From: Candidatus Helarchaeota archaeon
GTDB taxonomy: Archaea > Asgardarchaeota > Lokiarchaeia > Helarchaeales > HEL-GB-A
Direction: 5' to 3'
NCBI GenBank assembly: GCA_016840125.1
Contig: JAEOSY010000557.1
Location: forward strand, 1 to 6,266
Length of the DNA: 6,266 bases
Positions 4,925 to 6,266 of this stretch are shown one piece after another. Every line of letters starts with the position of its first letter. Position 1 is the first letter of the stretch. The position numbers and the translations under genes are program-made. The notes under the pieces are model-generated. The model worked only from the letters and a program-made list of their open reading frames with translations, ran no database searches and was not told the origin of the DNA.

Positions 4925-6115
4925 ATGATTGCTGAGATGATAAAAGAGATGATAGAAGAAGTGAAACACGCAACCGAGCCCCTGCATTCATTTAAAGAAG
5001 TAAAATGCCATGTTAGGAAGAGCCAATATGCGTATCTTGTAGAAAATTGGGGAAATTTGAACCTTCCACTTTTCGAGATGTGCAAACAGCTAATGATCAC
5101 TCCTAAAAAAATCTTTTTTCTTGTTAATTTAATATTTCCCAAAGTCGCATTAATCGAACGTCAAGTGTTCGATCTGCTGCACCACTTCAACATGAAGACG
5201 TTACCAGAGGACAAGTACCATACTCTTTTAGAGCAACTTTCCAGCTTACAGTATTCTTACCGTAGTTTCCGGGACACTTATTGGTACATTTACTATCTCC
5301 TTCATCTTCCATACTATGGGAATTATAAAATCTCCATGGAATCGCTTATTGAATACCTATTAGGGCTGGGTTACACTCAAACAGGGCACACAAAAGAATA
5401 CCAAAAAAAAATACAGGGGGATTTGATAATTACCCTCTCTTCAAACCCAGAACATCATAAAACCATGCAAGATCTGTTTCGTGGAGTACCTCACCGAGAA
5501 ATAGTAGAAAAAATATTAAATGTGCTTAATGCTGAATTTGAACGTAAAATATCTAAGGATAATATTGTCGAATTAACTAATTTCATTTTGGAGAGTCAAA
5601 ATTCGAGTAAGTTCTCCTACACCGCATGGAGATTCTACTATTATTGCCAATTGTCCTGTGTCGATAGCCTTAATTATGATAGCTTTAGACATTATCTAGA
5701 GAATCAGGGGGTTACTGGATTAAGACCTATACAGCTCATGAAAATAAAACTGGAGATCACAGACCACTTCGGGGCGCTCTGCTCCGTCAAGCGACTCATG
5801 CAGAAATCATTTAATGATTTTTGTAAGGCCCACTCAACCCTCATGACTCCAAGAGTCAAAACATTGGTTAGGGCGGTTATCAATTGTAAATTTTGGAGTG
5901 GAAAACTCCAATGTAGCGTGGCCGCCATAGTTTATTATTGTTTCAAAAAATACAAGCGCCTAGTTCCAAAGAAGCATTGGATGACGCAGAAGCAGGTTGC
6001 CAATGCCTTCCATTGTGAAAATTCCACTATTCGCGTGAGGAAGGAGTTCGTACTCCACGCCATCCGAGCCGTCGAGAAGAAATTGAAACCCAAAATCGGA
6101 TTTTATAGAGTCTAA
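4925..6115 (+). CDS. TFB/TFIIB-like cyclin-fold protein without zinc ribbon, probably three cyclin-like repeats
   Basis: Archaeal TFB bridges TBP, promoter DNA and RNA polymerase; its two C-terminal cyclin repeats bind TBP and the BRE. Residues 325-377 here follow the end of the second TFB cyclin repeat: SGK...SVAAIVYYCFKKY, then TQKQVANAFHCENSTIRVR, equivalent to the TQKEIAE...TIRNR helix-turn-helix. Segments at 78-163 and 193-278 show the same helix order (FRDTYWYIYYLLHL, FSYTAWRFYYYCQL, each followed by an LIEYLLGLGY or FRHYLENQGV helix), suggesting two more degenerate repeats. No CxxC zinc ribbon or B-reader is present, so RNA polymerase recruitment in the usual way is doubtful. ATG 4925 is the first of three in-frame Met codons (4925, 4937, 4949), and none has a convincing Shine-Dalgarno. 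A tandem TAATAA stop ends the gene. The C-terminal homology is fairly secure; the repeats and role are inference. Confidence 0.75.
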   Translation: MIAEMIKEMIEEVKHATEPLHSFKEVKCHVRKSQYAYLVENWGNLNLPLFEMCKQLMITPKKIFFLVNLIFPKVALIERQVFDLLHHFNMKTLPEDKYHTLLEQLSSLQYSYRSFRDTYWYIYYLLHLPYYGNYKISMESLIEYLLGLGYTQTGHTKEYQKKIQGDLIITLSSNPEHHKTMQDLFRGVPHREIVEKILNVLNAEFERKISKDNIVELTNFILESQNSSKFSYTAWRFYYYCQLSCVDSLNYDSFRHYLENQGVTGLRPIQLMKIKLEITDHFGALCSVKRLMQKSFNDFCKAHSTLMTPRVKTLVRAVINCKFWSGKLQCSVAAIVYYCFKKYKRLVPKKHWMTQKQVANAFHCENSTIRVRKEFVLHAIRAVEKKLKPKIGFYRV

Positions 6116-6159
6116 TAATTTGAGAACTGGGATTAAATCAAAAAAAGAGAGATTATTTA

Positions 6160-6167
6160 TTTATATA
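6160..6167 (+). promoter_or_regulatory. Consensus archaeal TATA box after the TFB-like gene
   Basis: TTTATATA is a near-perfect archaeal TATA element, 45 bp after the TFB-like stop. It points to a plus-strand transcript starting near 6190, where an ATG stands at 6189. It may serve a gene that lies mostly beyond the window. Confidence 0.4.
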
Positions 6168-6188
6168 GGTATTTATCATTGCAATAGT

Positions 6189-6245
6189 ATGAAGAGGATA
6201 CCCTATCATCGTTTTTTTTGGTTGTTTACTGTCTATCACAACTAA
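6189..6245 (+). CDS. Possible 18-residue leaderless small ORF
   Basis: ATG at 6189 sits 25-26 bp from the centre of the consensus TATA box at 6160-6167, the leaderless spacing, and opens a frame encoding MKRIPYHRFFWLFTVYHN before TAA. The peptide is basic at its start and aromatic in the middle. It matches nothing I recognise. The T8 tract inside it could instead be the terminator of the TFB-like gene. Short frames like this arise often by chance, so support is only positional. Confidence 0.15.
   Translation: MKRIPYHRFFWLFTVYHN
6212..6219 (+). terminator. T8 tract, candidate terminator of the TFB-like gene
   Basis: Eight T's lie 97 nt after the stop of the TFB-like gene, in line with T-run termination in archaea. 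No stem precedes them. The tract also falls inside a possible 18-residue frame, so both readings cannot easily hold for one transcript. Confidence 0.3.
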
Positions 6246-6266
6246 TCCATCATCAAGAAATATGAA

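Noticed and set aside
1..6266. Mobile elements, CRISPR arrays, tRNA or rRNA genes.
   Set aside because: No transposase motifs, no evenly spaced repeats, and no tRNA T-loop/anticodon pattern or rRNA-like stretch seen on either strand.

Overview
The window looks archaeal. Genes start either after a TATA-like box about 27-29 bp upstream of the start codon with no Shine-Dalgarno sequence (the leaderless pattern) or after an AGGTGA Shine-Dalgarno. The last gene carries a TFIIB/TFB-type cyclin fold. A small GTPase of the MglA type, a JAMM-type metalloprotease fold and eukaryote-flavoured helical-repeat proteins together suggest an Asgard (Promethearchaeota) archaeon. That placement is inference from gene content; no marker gene is present to prove it. 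Base composition is moderate to low G+C and uneven from gene to gene.

Layout. On the minus strand, reading right to left, are three genes: a 244-aa JAMM/MPN-fold putative metalloprotease (3049-3783), a 468-aa HEAT-repeat protein with a separate C-terminal alpha/beta domain (1503-2909), and a 403-aa N-type ATP pyrophosphatase (PP-loop) protein with an N-terminal zinc ribbon, resembling sugar amidotransferases such as WbpG (73-1284). Gaps of 139 and 218 bp, each holding a promoter-like box, suggest separate transcription rather than one tight operon. A 348-bp AT-rich divergent spacer (3784-4131) follows. On the plus strand are an MglA-family small GTPase (4132-4794) and a 396-aa protein (4925-6115). 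The latter's C-terminal third matches the second cyclin repeat of archaeal TFB, and its body seems to hold at least two more degenerate repeats of the same kind. A hairpin followed by eight T's separates these two genes.

How the genes might work together is not established. The most original item is the TFB-like protein: it has no zinc ribbon but keeps the TFB-type helix-turn-helix, in an apparent three-repeat arrangement. The JAMM protein is also unusual, because the active-site segment between the HTHP motif and the Ser-x-x-Asp motif is about 17 residues longer than normal. JAMM proteases and PP-loop ATPases are both used in ubiquitin-fold sulfur-carrier chemistry, so a functional link between the two minus-strand end genes is conceivable, but no ubiquitin-like or E1-like gene is visible here.
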